NCBI RefSeq assembly: GCF_001640805.2
Contig: NC_066849.1
Location: 23,440,020 to 23,504,019 of the forward strand
Source of the DNA: Lates calcarifer
Taxonomy: Eukaryota; Chordata; Actinopteri; Centropomidae
Reading direction: 5' to 3'
Length of the DNA: 64,000 nt
Under the pieces are notes generated by a model, which had not been told where the DNA came from, ran no database searches, and was given only the letters and a program-made list of their open reading frames with translations. Both the position numbers and the translations under genes were made by a program. Numbering within the stretch: position 1 is the first letter of the stretch; each line of letters begins with the position of its first letter. Below, piece after piece: positions 1 through 12,319 of the stretch.

Positions 1-920
1 GATCGCTTTGATATTTGGACACGTCAATTAATCCAAATAAAATTTAAATTTCCAGACGCCAAAATCTATAAAACGACTAATCCTGTCAAAGCGACAAAAA
101 TGATAACCGTAAATGGCACTGAGACCCATGCAGATTTCAGGTGAAATGGAAATAAACTTGTCTGTTCTTGCCACTAGGGGCCGTACCAGGGGCTGGAGAC
201 GCAGCCAAGAAAATACTTTATCAAAACATTAATAAGACCTGCCTGAAAATAAACGTGGAGGACATATATAAGACTTTTTTCTCAGATAAATGAAGGAATA
301 AATTAATTTTTGAAGACACAAATAAGGCTTTAGACAAGATGCTTAACTTATATGGTTTGTTATAATGTGACTATATTTTGTTATGTACTTTCTAAAATAG
401 ATTCGGAGAATATTTATTTGGTTTAGTGCGATGATAAACTATAATAAATTATATTATAGCATAGGGCACAGAGGTCTATCAGGCTGTAACATTGACAGTA
501 TCTAGTTCGAAATATTAGGCTGTAATGAATTCAATTATAGAATAAAAGTAGTAAAATATAATTAGAGAGAGGAAATTAAAGCATAATATTCGTTGGAGTG
601 TAATAAGATTTTTTTTCTAATGGTCTAATAAAAACGCATCTATTAAAGTAGGCTAAAATAATCCGGAGGGTTCTGTTAGATTTGTAATTCAACCGTTGTA
701 TAATTTAACGTTTTTGAAAATATTTAGTATAAGAGGAAATAAATAAATGCTATTAAATTACATTAAGAAAACTAATGTCAAATTTGATGATCATATATGG
801 CACAAATGATTCCTGTGTATGTTGAGTACAGAAAACCAAACCGGCCAGCAACTACTCAGGCAGTCAGTCAAGCTCATGATGCCATGCGGTGTCATTCCAC
901 AACACTGCATGTTTTACACA

Positions 921-951
<31 letters not shown>

Positions 952-1104
952 GCACTCACACACACATCGACTCAAACACACACTAACATACACACCGACA
1001 CACACATAAACACACCCAGGGCTTCTCTCCACCGCACTCCAACTTACTGCCAGTTTGGGAGTTGTCTTCCTCTCGTGTTGAAATAAAACAAGATGCTGTT
1101 TCTC
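1..1104. other. AT-rich non-coding stretch
   Basis: Strongly AT-rich sequence with stop codons in every frame and no recognisable gene. It contains a CA-rich simple repeat near its right end and then abuts the CpG island. Nothing else can be supported here. Confidence 0.6.
916..1016. repeat. (CA)n imperfect microsatellite
   Basis: CA repeat interrupted by TA, CG, CT and AAA variants. The His-Thr-rich ORFs over it are translations of the repeat and not genes. Confidence 0.95.
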
Positions 1105-1386
1105 TCAACCTCCTCCACATCTTCCTCCCGCTTCGCCCCCCGGTGAAGCTGCCTCGAGCCTGTCCGGGGGTAGGCAGAGCTCCATGCGCCGGCCGTGAAA
1201 GAGTCCAACCGGCAGCAGCCTCCGCATATTCTTCCCCTCCTCTCGGTAGTCCGCGCGGTTTCGATACCGCAGCCGGCGCGCTTTGGCCGGCGTGCAGCCC
1301 CGCGGTGCCCCGCTGTCTGTCTGGAGCTCCGCTGTCTTCTCTCCGCTAGCCCTGCAACAAGAAAAGCCGTTTATGGCGACACACAA
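1105..1386. promoter_or_regulatory. CpG island, candidate promoter or first exon
   Basis: About 280 bp with roughly 29 CpG dinucleotides, against a surrounding sequence nearly devoid of CpG. This is the only strong CpG island in the window. In vertebrates such islands usually mark promoters or first exons of regulated genes. Direction is unresolved. On the minus strand there is a pyrimidine-rich tract ending in CAG just outside the island (about 1357) and a GTAAGT donor-like site near 1049. A minus-strand 93-codon frame runs through the island but ends in TGA and resembles no family I know, so coding status is doubtful. An untranslated first exon of a gene running left out of the window is one reading; an enhancer or lncRNA promoter is another. 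Confidence 0.6.
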
Positions 1387-1862
1387 TGTGAAAAGGGGGC
1401 CGATTTAAAAAGGAGAAGAATGCAAGCAAGAACAACAAAAGTCAGTTATAGCAAAGTCTATGCCTCTCCTCTCCTATCTTCCACCCCCTAGCTTAGCCCA
1501 CATAATGAGCAGGAAAAAGCTTTATATTTTGTTCACTGGGTATTCACAGATAATTTGAAGCCATTGTTTCTGCCACAGATGGTTCTTTTTAATACAATAA
1601 CGGTGCTCTTTGTGAATAGCGAGCCCACAATAAAAATCTAAAGCGTCCTCCTGAATAACCATTTTGTTCTCTCTTGTATAGGCCGAACAAAAGCGCCAGT
1701 GAGGTAATGGCCTGCCTTATTGAAAGCCTCAGAATGGGGATTTGATAAAGATTTTTTTCGCTTCTTTTTCCTTTTGCACAAAGTACATGGCAATGTCAAA
1801 GAGAAACTGACACGGTATGAAAAGGAAGGCTCGAAAAAGTGCTTGCTTTTAAAAGTTGCAAG

Positions 1863-1899
<37 letters not shown>

Positions 1900-2520
1900 G
1901 AGTGTCAACGTTTCACAACTTTGTGCAAAAGTCAGAGGTGAGAGGTTGTTTTTGGGGTTGCAGCAGAGCAGGTCAGGTGCAGGCGTGTTATGGGTTTTAC
2001 AATGGAGCTTAAATCCAGAATACATTAGCCTCCAAAGGTCTGCTGTGGATTTGGCACAGTCTCATAATTTTGCATAGGGTGAGTCAAGTTGTGCTTGATA
2101 AAATTAAGTATTCAGGGCATATCCTTGGTGTCTCGCAGAAACCTCCTGTTTCCAATTCTAGTACCCTTTTCACTACAATCACCCAGAAAATATTGCATGC
2201 CCCTAAAGCATTGATAAGGCACTGTGAAATGTCATAAATGCATGGGTGTTAATAGGGGGGAAATCAGGTAGACTAATGTAACCTGCTAAGGTTGAGATGT
2301 GCTGCCTGCAGGTGTGTGTGAAGTCAACATGTATTAGCTCCTCCAGGATGGATCCTGCAGCCGTGTAGGAGCCACCTTACTCTACCCACGGTTGATGTAA
2401 TTTGTAATTAACTCATGGCTAATCAATAAAGCGTTTAACAGAAAGCACAATGGACACACAGGGGATGATCCCAAGCCAAACATATTGGATGTCAGTGATC
2501 GTTACAAGGTAAGGACATCC
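1387..2520. other. Non-coding stretch right of the CpG island
   Basis: AT-rich sequence with an (ATT)n tract and a homeodomain-site-rich patch near 2390-2440 (TAATTA- and CTAATCAAT-type words). No gene is recognisable. Confidence 0.5.
1862..1899. repeat. (ATT)n trinucleotide microsatellite
   Basis: About 12 uninterrupted TTA/ATT units. It produces a poly-leucine stretch in one frame, which is an artefact. Confidence 0.97.
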
Positions 2521-2524
2521 TGTC

Positions 2525-2728
2525 TATCACAGGAGGTTGGGGGGGTGTGGGTGGGTGAGGGTGGGTGTGCAGCAGTAAAAGATAGGAGCAGTAGATGAGG
2601 GGATGCTGGGTGAGGAGGAGAGAGAAACGAAGGCAGGGAAGGAGAGAAGGGCAAAGAGGAGAGAGGGGATAAAAGGGGGAATAATGGAGGGCAGGAAAGA
2701 TGAGGGGAAAAGAGCAAAGAATCCCATT
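2525..2728 (+). repeat. Purine-rich tract with G-quadruplex motif
   Basis: About 200 bp nearly all A/G on the plus strand. Its left end (2539-2565) holds five runs of three or more G separated by loops of 1-3 bases, which meets the standard G-quadruplex pattern. The pyrimidine strand gives Ser/Pro/Leu-rich ORFs that are composition artefacts. Confidence 0.7.
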
Positions 2729-3959
2729 TCAACTTGCCTGGCATAGTTCACAGAGCTACACACACACACACAGAATCAGTTTCCCTCTGTAACCATTATC
2801 TCTCAGCCTTACACCAAACACATGTATGTACAGTATATCAACACACACTGGATTATGGACAAGGCCGCACATCCTACAACAGCCTTCATCACACTGGAAG
2901 CATTAAAAATATATATCTATGTATTTGGCAGGATTGTGTACTAAAGTTGAATCAAAGAAAAATGTCCACACCTGATGTTACATGAGATTCTTCAAATGCA
3001 AAAATATCACTTTGTTTCATGTGCAAAAGTTGACAAAATGTGAAAAAATCTTGTTGTTGTGAATTAAGCATTATTGTCAGCAACTTTCTGTCTTTGTGCA
3101 GGCTTTTTTCCTGCACTATGGGACTGTTTGCTACAAACACCAAGTCTTGAAAAGCCTGGATTCAAGAGCAAAAGCACTTTTCTCCATGTCCTTGCAAAGA
3201 TAAAATACAATATAAATAATTATTAAAGTTACTGAGCATTTTGATACAACTGACAATGACAGGGGTTTTTAAAACAGATTTTTTCAAAGCAAACAATCTG
3301 CATTATTTCCATAAATACGTGCCTATTCTGTTGAATTTCAATTTTTTGCAAATTATTTATTGCCGAGCAGCGTTTTTCAGCAGCACCATGATGACTGAGT
3401 AGAAAATCATAAGAGCACCACCTATAGATACAGAAAACCCATGAGAAAGACAGACATATACTGTATACTCTAGCCAATGCTGACCCATCACTGAGCTTAT
3501 ATGGGAACTACGTCTACATCAAACCATCCAAAGACACAGAGCTGTTGACAGGTGATTCCTGGACTTGTAATGTAGAAACACAGCAGAGACCACGCAGGAC
3601 CACTATAGCCAAGTCAGAGTGAAAAAGGGGGAAAGAAAAAGCAGCAGAATCTAAGTGCTTGAGGAAGATTTGAAGACTCAGAGACAAACACAGAGGCAGA
3701 GAACGAGGGGGAGGATGACAGAGAGACAGGCAGAGAGAGAGGGGATCAGTGCTCTCAGTGTGAATAGGCTTAGCAGTAAAGAAATATGACCTTGGCTCTT
3801 TATCTGATCAATCTGTGCCATATAGTCTAAACCACAGTTATACCACTCATATTAGAGAGCTGGAGCACTTTTAATTAGAAACCCATCCACAGAGGCCAGA
3901 GAATATGATGATAGCATGTTGAAAAAAAATGTGGGGAGAGAGCAAGAGAGAGAAAGGGG

Positions 3960-3979
3960 GAGAGAGAGAGAGAGAGAGA
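3960..3979. repeat. (GA)n microsatellite
   Basis: About ten perfect AG units inside a longer purine-rich segment (about 3640-3980). Confidence 0.95.
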
Positions 3980-4246
3980 CAGACCAGGGCACCATGAGAG
4001 CCTTTAGAAGGACCAGCAACATGACTGAATGCTAATGCATTTTACATTGAAGTTGGCCATTGACTCTCTCTCTCACACACAAAGCATATTTCCACACACA
4101 CATTCATATTACACACACATTAGTATTTCCATATGCATGAGAGCGGACACATTTGCTGCGTCTGTTTTGTGTGTTTTCTCGCAGCTCAGCCTGATGGGAG
4201 ATCCACAGTGGGCTCTATTCCCTTTGTGTATCTGCATAGCATTGTG

Positions 4247-4250
<4 letters not shown>

Positions 4251-4284
<34 letters not shown>
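4251..4284. repeat. (TG)n microsatellite
   Basis: Seventeen uninterrupted TG units. Confidence 0.97.
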
Positions 4285-4285
<1 letters not shown>

Positions 4286-5935
4286 TGCAGACACATTGAC
4301 ACAGTAATCAGTGAAAAGGGGGGCCCTGTTGAAGGAGACATGGCCAGCCAACTGTCAATCATGTCAAACACACAAACATTACCACACACACACAAAATAT
4401 TCATTCATTAACACTGCTACTCTCGCCTTTGAGCAGAAATAGCTTCGCCTAATGGCTGTTTTGAGGCTCATGCTGGGGCAGTATTAAGGTTCACAACATG
4501 AGTGTCATAAGTATGTCCAATACAGTGAGTTCAAATCTGCTTTTCAGGCCACGTTTCCTCACTCTCACCCATCCCTCCTGCTTTGCAATGCATAATCTTA
4601 AAGGTTGATCAGTATTTGTTTTGCTGAGGGACATTCCAAGTTGATCTGCAAGCAAGATATTGGCAGATACTCAGTATCTAGATTTGGCAAATTAAAATGT
4701 TTTGGAGGATCGTTTGTTTGGCTTCTCCTTATCTCTGGTTGTTGTGATGCTATTGTAGCAGCACTCTTTTCTGTTTTCCCAAAATCCACCACTAGTGAGT
4801 TAAATGCCTTTGTGAAAGCACTGAATCTGATGCAAAACAACCCTTCAAAAGCCAGTAACTTAAAAAGATTTACTTTAAAAAAAAATACTCATCTATTGGC
4901 CACGAAAACATCAATAGGAATAAAGTAGCATGTCAAAATGGCAACATTTTAACTACTACAACATTAACAACATGAATCAAATACAAAATTTTCCTGAAAA
5001 GACAATAATACAATGTACAGTGGTAGCATAGAATTTCAAAATGTTTTTTTCTTGTCTTTATTAAAATGGCTCTTACATTAACAGTGATATAAGCTACTAT
5101 CTCTTTTAAATTTTGATGAAATATTGGAAATCAATTTAAAAACAACTTTTCCTCAGTAAATTAAGTCAATATTTTTCTCCTCAGTAACTGTGACAATCAC
5201 AAGTAGTTTTCTTAGTACAGCAGTACAGGGATTACTGTCCTTTTTATCTGGCCTACATTTATAAACTACAATCAAATCCCTATTTTATACTCTTTAAATT
5301 GTCTGACAACAGTAAAATATGCAAAATTCAGAATTTGGCCACACTGAAATAAAGAATATGTCATGATGGAGAACAGTAAGTGACAGAGTTAAGGGTTTTG
5401 CTTGCTCAGCAGAGTAACCGGCCTGTGACTGTCCCACTCTACCAGATGATGTAATGCACAGCTTTGATGTTGCTTTACGAGTTTCAGCGTGGACAAACTT
5501 TTCAATAAAGACTAGAAAATGCTAGAGTGGACACAAATTTCCATATGTAAACATTTTTCAAATTTATCTGCTGTAGTCCGGACATGGTCAGATTCAGAAA
5601 AGTGCAGGACAGACACTGTAAAGTTGAGGATTAGAGCTTTAAAAGATACTAAAATGCTGACCACCACCAGAGTGGAGGTGGTTGGTCAGTCCTGCCAGTC
5701 CTGTTTGTTCAGGAAGCAGGCAGGAAGAAAGACACGCAGACACAGCTGTCAGATATTTACAGAACAACACTCTCTGGTGGGATCACATTAACAAAGAATG
5801 CAACATAAACAGTTCAAACAGAGCAGATAGAGAAAGTTTCTGCTGGTCTTCTCTTTTAAGTTACCGTGCTTAGAAATAGATTTGACCCTAAAATTATTAT
5901 TTCCCACCCATGATAGTGGTGTGGCTCTTAGCAGT

Positions 5936-6745
5936 GTGGATCTGGTGCTCGGTCAACCATTGTCATAGATTGTCATGAATTTTGTATGGCCATTCATGGT
6001 CCCCAGAGGATGAATCCTAAAAGATCTGCATCCACATTGACATGTCTAGGTTGTTCATTAGGCTACAGGCACAGCTGCAGTGTCCTCCTGATCTCTGTAG
6101 TGACGCAGCCAAATTCACCATGTAGTTGTTTTCATTCACATATATTTCCATTGCTGTTGTTCAGACAACTGAACAAGTGTGAAACAGTATCACTGACCAT
6201 AAACACTACATGCTAACCAGCATTCATTCCGAAGCTGCTGCACTGCAGTGATAAAATCCTTATTTCATAATCATGAGGGCAAAAATCAACATAAATACAG
6301 GTTTATGACAACAGCTTTGTCGTGCATTCAGTCACAGTATATTGGCCTTTACAATGGACAATCACAGTGAATGTTAGAAGCGACTAAAGGTCGTCTTAAC
6401 TTTACTGCCACACAGCCCCCAACCCTCACATGACTGACTTAGGTCATCATTTTGCAAAATCTCCATTTATCCCATACACACTGAAATATGCTGGCATTTT
6501 CAGATTTACAAACTCCAGAGGCTCAGTCTGTTAGGAGAAAAAACACAGTTTTAGTCTAGATGGAGGGTTGAAACGGAGAGAAAAAAAATGCTTTACAAGC
6601 TAAATGTGGATGTATTCCAAGATGGTGAACATGGAAATGTTACACCTGCTAAACATCAGCATGTGAGCATTTAGCTCAAAGCACCACTGTGTCTATGTAC
6701 GCCCTCAAAGAGGTGCTAGCATGGCTTTAGACTCTTGATTTTGTT
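5936..6745 (+). repeat. Decayed percomorph interspersed repeat, two fragments
   Basis: Two segments match, from memory, different parts of one very common percomorph repeat family. The first (about 5965-6022) carries the CATTCATGGTCCCCAGAGG word followed by ATGAATCCTA. The second (about 6617-6745) carries the 'CTGCTAAACATCAGCATG' and 'TTTAGCTCAAAGCACC' words ending in 'GCTAGCATGGCT'. The roughly 600 bp between them is less recognisable and may be decayed or interrupted. No ORF survives. Family classification is not certain; a RepeatMasker search would settle it. Confidence 0.6.
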
Positions 6746-8856
6746 TCTAAATCATCTTTGATACGGTTAAGTTTCTCAAAAAAGCTCAAATAGATAAATA
6801 TATAATTATGACATTAGAATAATGTAATAAATGTCACTAATGAGCTACTCATTTTCATCACACTCAGTGTCATAATCACCATCTTCAACAAAGCCATCGT
6901 CTTCACTGTCATGAAAGTGGATAATTGTGACAATCTTACACAAAGTTTGGTCAAGAAACCGACAGAGAATCACGTCGACTATAAAACATTAAGCTGACTT
7001 CATGCTTGTGTTAATCACAGCCATTCCATATACAACTGCTGCAACAGTGGTATGTTCTCAGATAATGATAAAATGTTGCATTTTGACAAAGAAGCCTTCA
7101 TTTACCTTCTTTTACAGTGATTAAGCAATCATCCCCAGGTGTGTGGGGAGGTATGAACAATAACCAGCGACAAAGAACAGGCACATTTCATCGAGAAATT
7201 ACAATGGCACATTCCATTGTGAACAGAAACGATAGAAGATATTTGTATATGTTTTCTACACATAGAGTTCAGTGATACTGTTAAAATAAAAACCAAAACA
7301 CCAATTTAAGAACCAGCGAAACATCACTGTGTAATGAGAAAAGGTTAGATTTAAGATTAAATGTGAAATCAAGCAGGGTGGATGAGTGAACACAGTAACC
7401 ACTACAGACTTTGATGATGATGAAAATGTCATGTTTGTAGATTTAGTAGTTATTGATAGTTTTTATAACATGTAAATACTTTATTACAAGTTAACTCTCA
7501 CCATTTAAGGCTCACGTCATGACAACCAAACCATTATCTTTGACTGATGGTTACTAATGCTCAAGTCAGATTATTTGACCAACTGCATGACTGACATTAT
7601 AAACTAACATAGTAATCATCATCTTTGGACTGATCACAAATACTGATGATCAGATCATCTGAATATTCAACTGACATCATATTAAAATTATGATTTATAT
7701 AATAACTCAGTTTATTTGATTGACAGCTAATAATGATCAAAACCAATAACAACCGATTACTTAAAAGACTGACAAGAATCAGAAAAAGTGACTGACTGTT
7801 AATGTGCAAGAGCATTTGGTGGCATTTTAAAGCAAAATTAAGCCCAAAAAAACTAAAAATTGAAATCGAAACATCAGATCCTCACATCAGCCAGATGAAG
7901 AAGCCTACTTTAAAATAACTTATTCACTGAGCTGATTGATGGTTGTTAATGATCAAGTCAGATTAGCAGAGGGACTGAAAGGACGACTCTCCACATTTGA
8001 GTGACTGTTACAGTGGCTGCATCCGCCACACTGAAAAGGGAAGAAAATGAAAACATCTGAATCTGGTTTACAGCCATCTGTCACGCCAAACAAGTTGACA
8101 GACTGATATTTGCTTGACAGTGCACACACACTAAAGCAGGTTCGCAGTGCACAAAACACAGCAACTTCCCAAGCAAGTGCAGGTAAGGATATATGTAAAT
8201 GCTTCAGCTAAATAAAAAAATAAAAAAGTGCATTTCATCCTTGATTTGGTTTTGTATGTCTGTTTGTATGTAGTTCTGAAACTTGTGCCTCCACCCCAGT
8301 ACAAAGGAGGTGAAATGCATTTCATCTGTGGAAAATTGAGCAGCAACATCCATTTCCTGACACAATGTCTCAGTTACTCTAAATTAGTGGTTTCAAAACT
8401 GAAGGGCTAAGGAGGTGGTTGGTTGGGACAAACATGGCCAAAGAGAAAATGTGGAGTGAAGCTAGAGTTCTCTTGACCTTTTACACAGCAGACATTCTGA
8501 CTTATCCAACCACAGGTGTAAGCAATATCACTATTAATTGCTGCATTGCATTGAAGTGGAGCTGAACCATCATTAATGTTATTAGCCGTCAGTGCAGTCA
8601 GTTTTACTGAAAAAATATTCCCCATGAAACATGCTATCCTGGGACAGTGACATGCTACTGCTGAACTTTTAAAATGTTATTTTGTGAAAGAAAGGGTTCA
8701 ATTACCACTTAAGACAGGGAATATCAGAGCTGCAATATTTCAGACATAGATCTTTGCCAGGTATCAAATTTACAATAATTGATGACAACATCTTTCTACT
8801 AGAACTGTGAACTATTGTGAAAATCTGCAGAATATATTATTTTGTCTGGCTAAGTA
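6746..8856. other. Gene-free AT-rich stretch with diverged local repeats
   Basis: No gene was recognised. The part from 7540 to 7985 holds related 30-55 bp segments (see separate entry). The 60-72 codon frames here are short and featureless. Confidence 0.45.
7540..7985 (+). repeat. Decayed local repeat cluster
   Basis: Segments beginning near 7545 and 7935 share about 28 bases with three mismatches (core TCAAGTCAGATTA). A segment near 7717-7770 is a weaker relative. Together they suggest an old local duplication. The cluster also contains a PBX-HOX core TGATTTAT (7691), an exact PBX-MEIS decamer TGATTGACAG (7717-7726) and TGATTGATGG (7933-7942). Confidence 0.45.
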
Positions 8857-8895
8857 CCTGAGCATTAGATGTGTTGTCTAATGCTAACGCTCAGG
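8857..8895. repeat. Imperfect inverted repeat (hairpin)
   Basis: Left arm 8857-8869 pairs with right arm 8877-8895 as 13 base pairs plus a 6-base bulge in the right arm, around a 7-base loop. Function unknown. Confidence 0.5.
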
Positions 8896-8924
8896 TGAAG
8901 TTTCAAGCACCAAACCTGAAATTC

Positions 8925-9037
8925 CATCGACCCCCATTGTCCTGGGGTGGCGCCAGAAGTCTTAGCCGCAGATATCTCAAAACCTGAACTAATAAAACAA
9001 AACTATGTGCATGGCTAGATACCATAAGTAAGTGAGA
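8925..9037 (+). repeat. Fragment of a common percomorph dispersed repeat
   Basis: The run of words 'CCTGGGGTGGCGCCAGAAG', 'GCCGCAGATATCTCAAAACC' and 'GCATGGCTAGATACCA' matches a repeat I remember as widespread in percomorph genomes. No coding sequence. The family name is not known to me with certainty. Confidence 0.5.
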
Positions 9038-9289
9038 TAACATGCTTTTTAATCATTTTAAATATACTCTGGGCTCAAATTCAAACTCTCAGTCCACTTC
9101 TATGCCTCTCTCTCACACACCCTTTGATTCTGAAGCATCTACCCCTGTACGAAAACCTTCTCTAGGTCTCAACACACACAGACACAGATACACAAACTGC
9201 AGTTATATTACACATGTATACATAAAAGATATTTCACACTCACTCCATCATACACTCATCTCTCTCCTCTCTCCTCTCTCATCTCTCTC

Positions 9290-9530
9290 CCGGCCACCGC
9301 TGGTTTTGTTTACAGGCCAATTTGAATGAGAATGAATCTCTCTCGGATGTTTCTAGAAAGCGGTCTAATCCGCACAGGCTGCTGCGAGGCCCCAGCCCTT
9401 TGTTTGGGATTACTGCAGCTTAGCGCTAGCTAACAATGAGGAGATGAGCAGCTCACCTCGTCGCCACTAATGAAGTGTGGAGAGTCATTTAGCCGCGAGC
9501 TAGCTGCTACCGAGCCGGGATGATACCTTC
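9290..9530. promoter_or_regulatory. Candidate conserved non-coding element
   Basis: A GC-balanced, low-repeat island in AT-rich surroundings, bordered by a CT-rich tract on the left and CA repeats on the right. It holds two bicoid-type (OTX/PITX/GSC) sites, TAATCC at 9366-9371 and GGATTA at 9407-9412, and several GCTAGC/AGCTAGCT palindromic words. No ORF fits it. The enhancer call is inferred from composition and motifs only. Confidence 0.45.
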
Positions 9531-11105
9531 ACACACGCCTGCACACACACAGATACATACACACATGTTTGTATTACTATATACGTGAGGACACCAACTG
9601 ATGACATTTATTCTGAACTATTTATCCCAAACCGTTACACACTGAACCACTTCAACTCAAGTGTTGACCTTAAATTTCCTCTTAAGTAGCTTCAAAGTTG
9701 GAAAAAGTGTATTATCGCACCGTGTATGACAGTGTTCAATTCATAGTCTGTATCATACATTTGTTTAAAAGCTGAACTGAAAATACAGTGGGTGTATATA
9801 ATAAAAACTCCAACGTGTGATGCCAATCTTACTGGCTGCAAAATTTCCCCAGATGGGAAATTTCATGTATTTAGCACCATTTTGCTCTGTAATTCAACCC
9901 GACACAGTGAATATCTGTAGAAGATTGAGCACTTGACTACACTTGAATAAACTACAATGACAGTTTTGAACTTGTAGATGTGTAGTGTCTGTGAAACTGA
10001 AGAGGTTAAAACTTTTATTTCTGATGGAAAGTGTAGTCCCAACCCTAAACCACAGTCCCAGTGCTACAGTCTTTGTATTTGGCTCTTGAATGATAAACCT
10101 TGTGGACTTCAAATTGTTTTCTTTGTAATACAAGTTCTGTGTTCTCTAAAAGTACAAAGATTAGATGATACCCACTTCAGCTGCTGCTCCTCAGGCCGAT
10201 ATTAGCGATGATTTGAAACAATGCCTCACATGACTAAACATTTGCCCCAACACAATGCAGTGTAACTACATTGGCCAATTAACGCATGCACACAGTGTAA
10301 TTTGTTTATCTTGCGATCACTTTGACATTAGATGGAACTGTGGCTGTGGTAACTTTCCATGCAAAATCTCAGTCACAGTCACTGCTGTGCAGTCTTTTTG
10401 GTGTTACTCAAACTGGACTTCCTGGATCATGTTTCATTTTCTCCTGTACCCTTTAACTAAGCATTACTGTCAGTCTGAATGCCCACTCAGACATGGACAT
10501 GGACATCTGAGTAAAGTGCAGCACTTGTGAAAGAACCTGAACAATACTTTCAAACACAAGTGTCTGATGCTGTCAGTTCCAACCAAACACATTCATGTTC
10601 AGGCTTACTACAGTAGTTTGTATGTGTGTGGGGGAGAATATAAGCCATGATCACCAGGGTAAAGAGGCACAGAGGCAACAGGAGAAGCAGGAAGATTTAA
10701 GCTTGGCAGAAACACACACAGATAGCAGTGGTCCACACTGAGAGTATGTTGGCTAGTCTTCTGACAAAGTGACTGAGCCTGGTGTCTGATTAGTGAGGAC
10801 GGAGGAGAGGAGAGGAGTTTTTGATATTTATCCAGGTCTGGAGATGATCATGGCAGGATCAGACCTCTGCGATGGACTTGGATGGCTAGCAAGGGAATGG
10901 CTCTGCTTTGGTAACATACCAGGACATTCCCCTGGCTACACACACACACTGAGACACACACATATATAGGTACATTGATGCATTCACTCTGTAGCTAGGT
11001 TCATTACGTTTCCTCTCTTCTTATGTCATTTTACTTTTACTACCATTATAACAATGTTTCTGCTGCAATCTTCACATATAGTCTTGGGAAGAAGTAATCT
11101 GCGCT
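9531..11105. other. Gene-free stretch
   Basis: Starts with a short CA-rich segment (about 9531-9565), then ordinary AT-rich sequence. The only notable item is the GCCTGGTGTCTGATTAGTGAGGA motif block at 10777-10799, shared with the 24 kb region. No gene recognised. Confidence 0.45.
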
Positions 11106-11340
11106 AAGGGTGCAACTAATGTTCTTTTTCATAACTGATTCATTTTCCAATTAAATTTCTCAATGAATCACATAATGGTTAGTTTCCTAGAGCCCAGAAG
11201 GATGTGAAATGTCTTGTTTTGTCCAACAAAAAGTCCAAAACCCAAATATTTTCAATTCACTATAATGTTAAAGAAAAGACAGTTGCCAATTAATTTTCTT
11301 TCTTACTCTTGCAATTAACTAATCAACTCATCACAGCTCT
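11106..11340 (+). mobile_element. MITE-like non-autonomous element, copy 1
   Basis: Begins with AGGGTGCAACTAAT and ends with a CAGCTCT word, matching the terminal GGCTGCAAC/GTTGCAGC inverted-repeat style of a very common percomorph MITE. The internal hallmark AATGTCTTGTTTTGTCCAAC and AAAGTCCAAAACCC are present. It has no coding capacity. The ends look hAT-like, but the family assignment is from memory. Confidence 0.65.
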
Positions 11341-12293
11341 AATTTGCACACAACACAAACAGAAGAAGTTGTACAATCTGTGCAAAGGAAATAAATAAAT
11401 TTAAAAAAAAACAGCAGACAACAAAACATCTGGAGGCTGAACACAGTTCACCTTTGCCACCAGTCATCTGTCGGTCTAAGTCGTCTATTTACCATCACAG
11501 TCTGGTGTCATATTTACTGCAGGACATCAGCTTGAGAAACTAACACTCCTTACATACATGTAAATATTTGAGGTTTGCTCTGTTCCCCCTTTTTCTTGTC
11601 TATTTAGCAACTGTTTACAAAACAAGTTAAACAGGGAAAGAAAGACCTCCAAGAATTCACCAAGAGACTTTGCTGACTGCACAGAGAGAATATCTTTAGG
11701 ATGAGAAAATAAACTGTTTTACTTCTTTTTTTTAAAAACATATAATGACGTTCAAATGGTACGGTTTTCAGTCTGAGACCAGCAGTCATGAAAATTCACC
11801 TTCATTCAGGCCTTCACAGACCTGCTTTTGATAAGCAAGTTCAGACACTACTTGATCTGTCAGAGTCTAGTATTTCCTTGGGTTAAGTGGAAAACATTTT
11901 AAAACGGAATCCAACAGAGCTCATTTCTGTCCCATTACAATGAATGTTTTGGTAAACCTTCAGGTGTACAAGATCCAGCCTGTAAAAAAATCACACAATA
12001 CGTAAAACACAAAATTCTCAGTTACTGATAGAGTGAGAATATTTGCTTTTTTTTTTGCAATACCTGTCTACATGCACACACACACACAGTTATTTCATCC
12101 TACAGTCTCTGGCAGGCCCTCAGAAAGTCTAACAGTCAGAATCACAGAGTCAACAAGCTGTAAAGTGAAGAAGTCATAAATGTTCAGTGTTTATCTTCAG
12201 GCTGAGAAACCTAGCACCTCACTGATAATGTGTGTGTGTTTCAGGACAGCCTCAAACACTGGTCAGAGCAAGTCGTGACTTAACACTCCCTGA

Positions 12294-12319
12294 ACACACA
12301 CACACACACACACACACAC
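12294..12319. repeat. (AC)n microsatellite
   Basis: Thirteen AC units, followed by a degenerate CACACA segment to about 12338. Confidence 0.95.

Larger units (their letters stand above)
2729..5935. other. Gene-free AT-rich stretch
   Basis: No coding exon, RNA gene or clear dispersed repeat was recognised. It contains (GA)n and (TG)n microsatellites and one exact PBX-MEIS type decamer at 4352-4361 (minus strand). The 107-codon ORF at about 4.6-4.9 kb has no recognisable domain. Confidence 0.5.

Noticed and set aside
1105..1386. 93-codon minus-strand ORF in the CpG island
   Set aside because: GC-rich sequence is often open by chance; it ends in TGA without a matching donor and matches no family.
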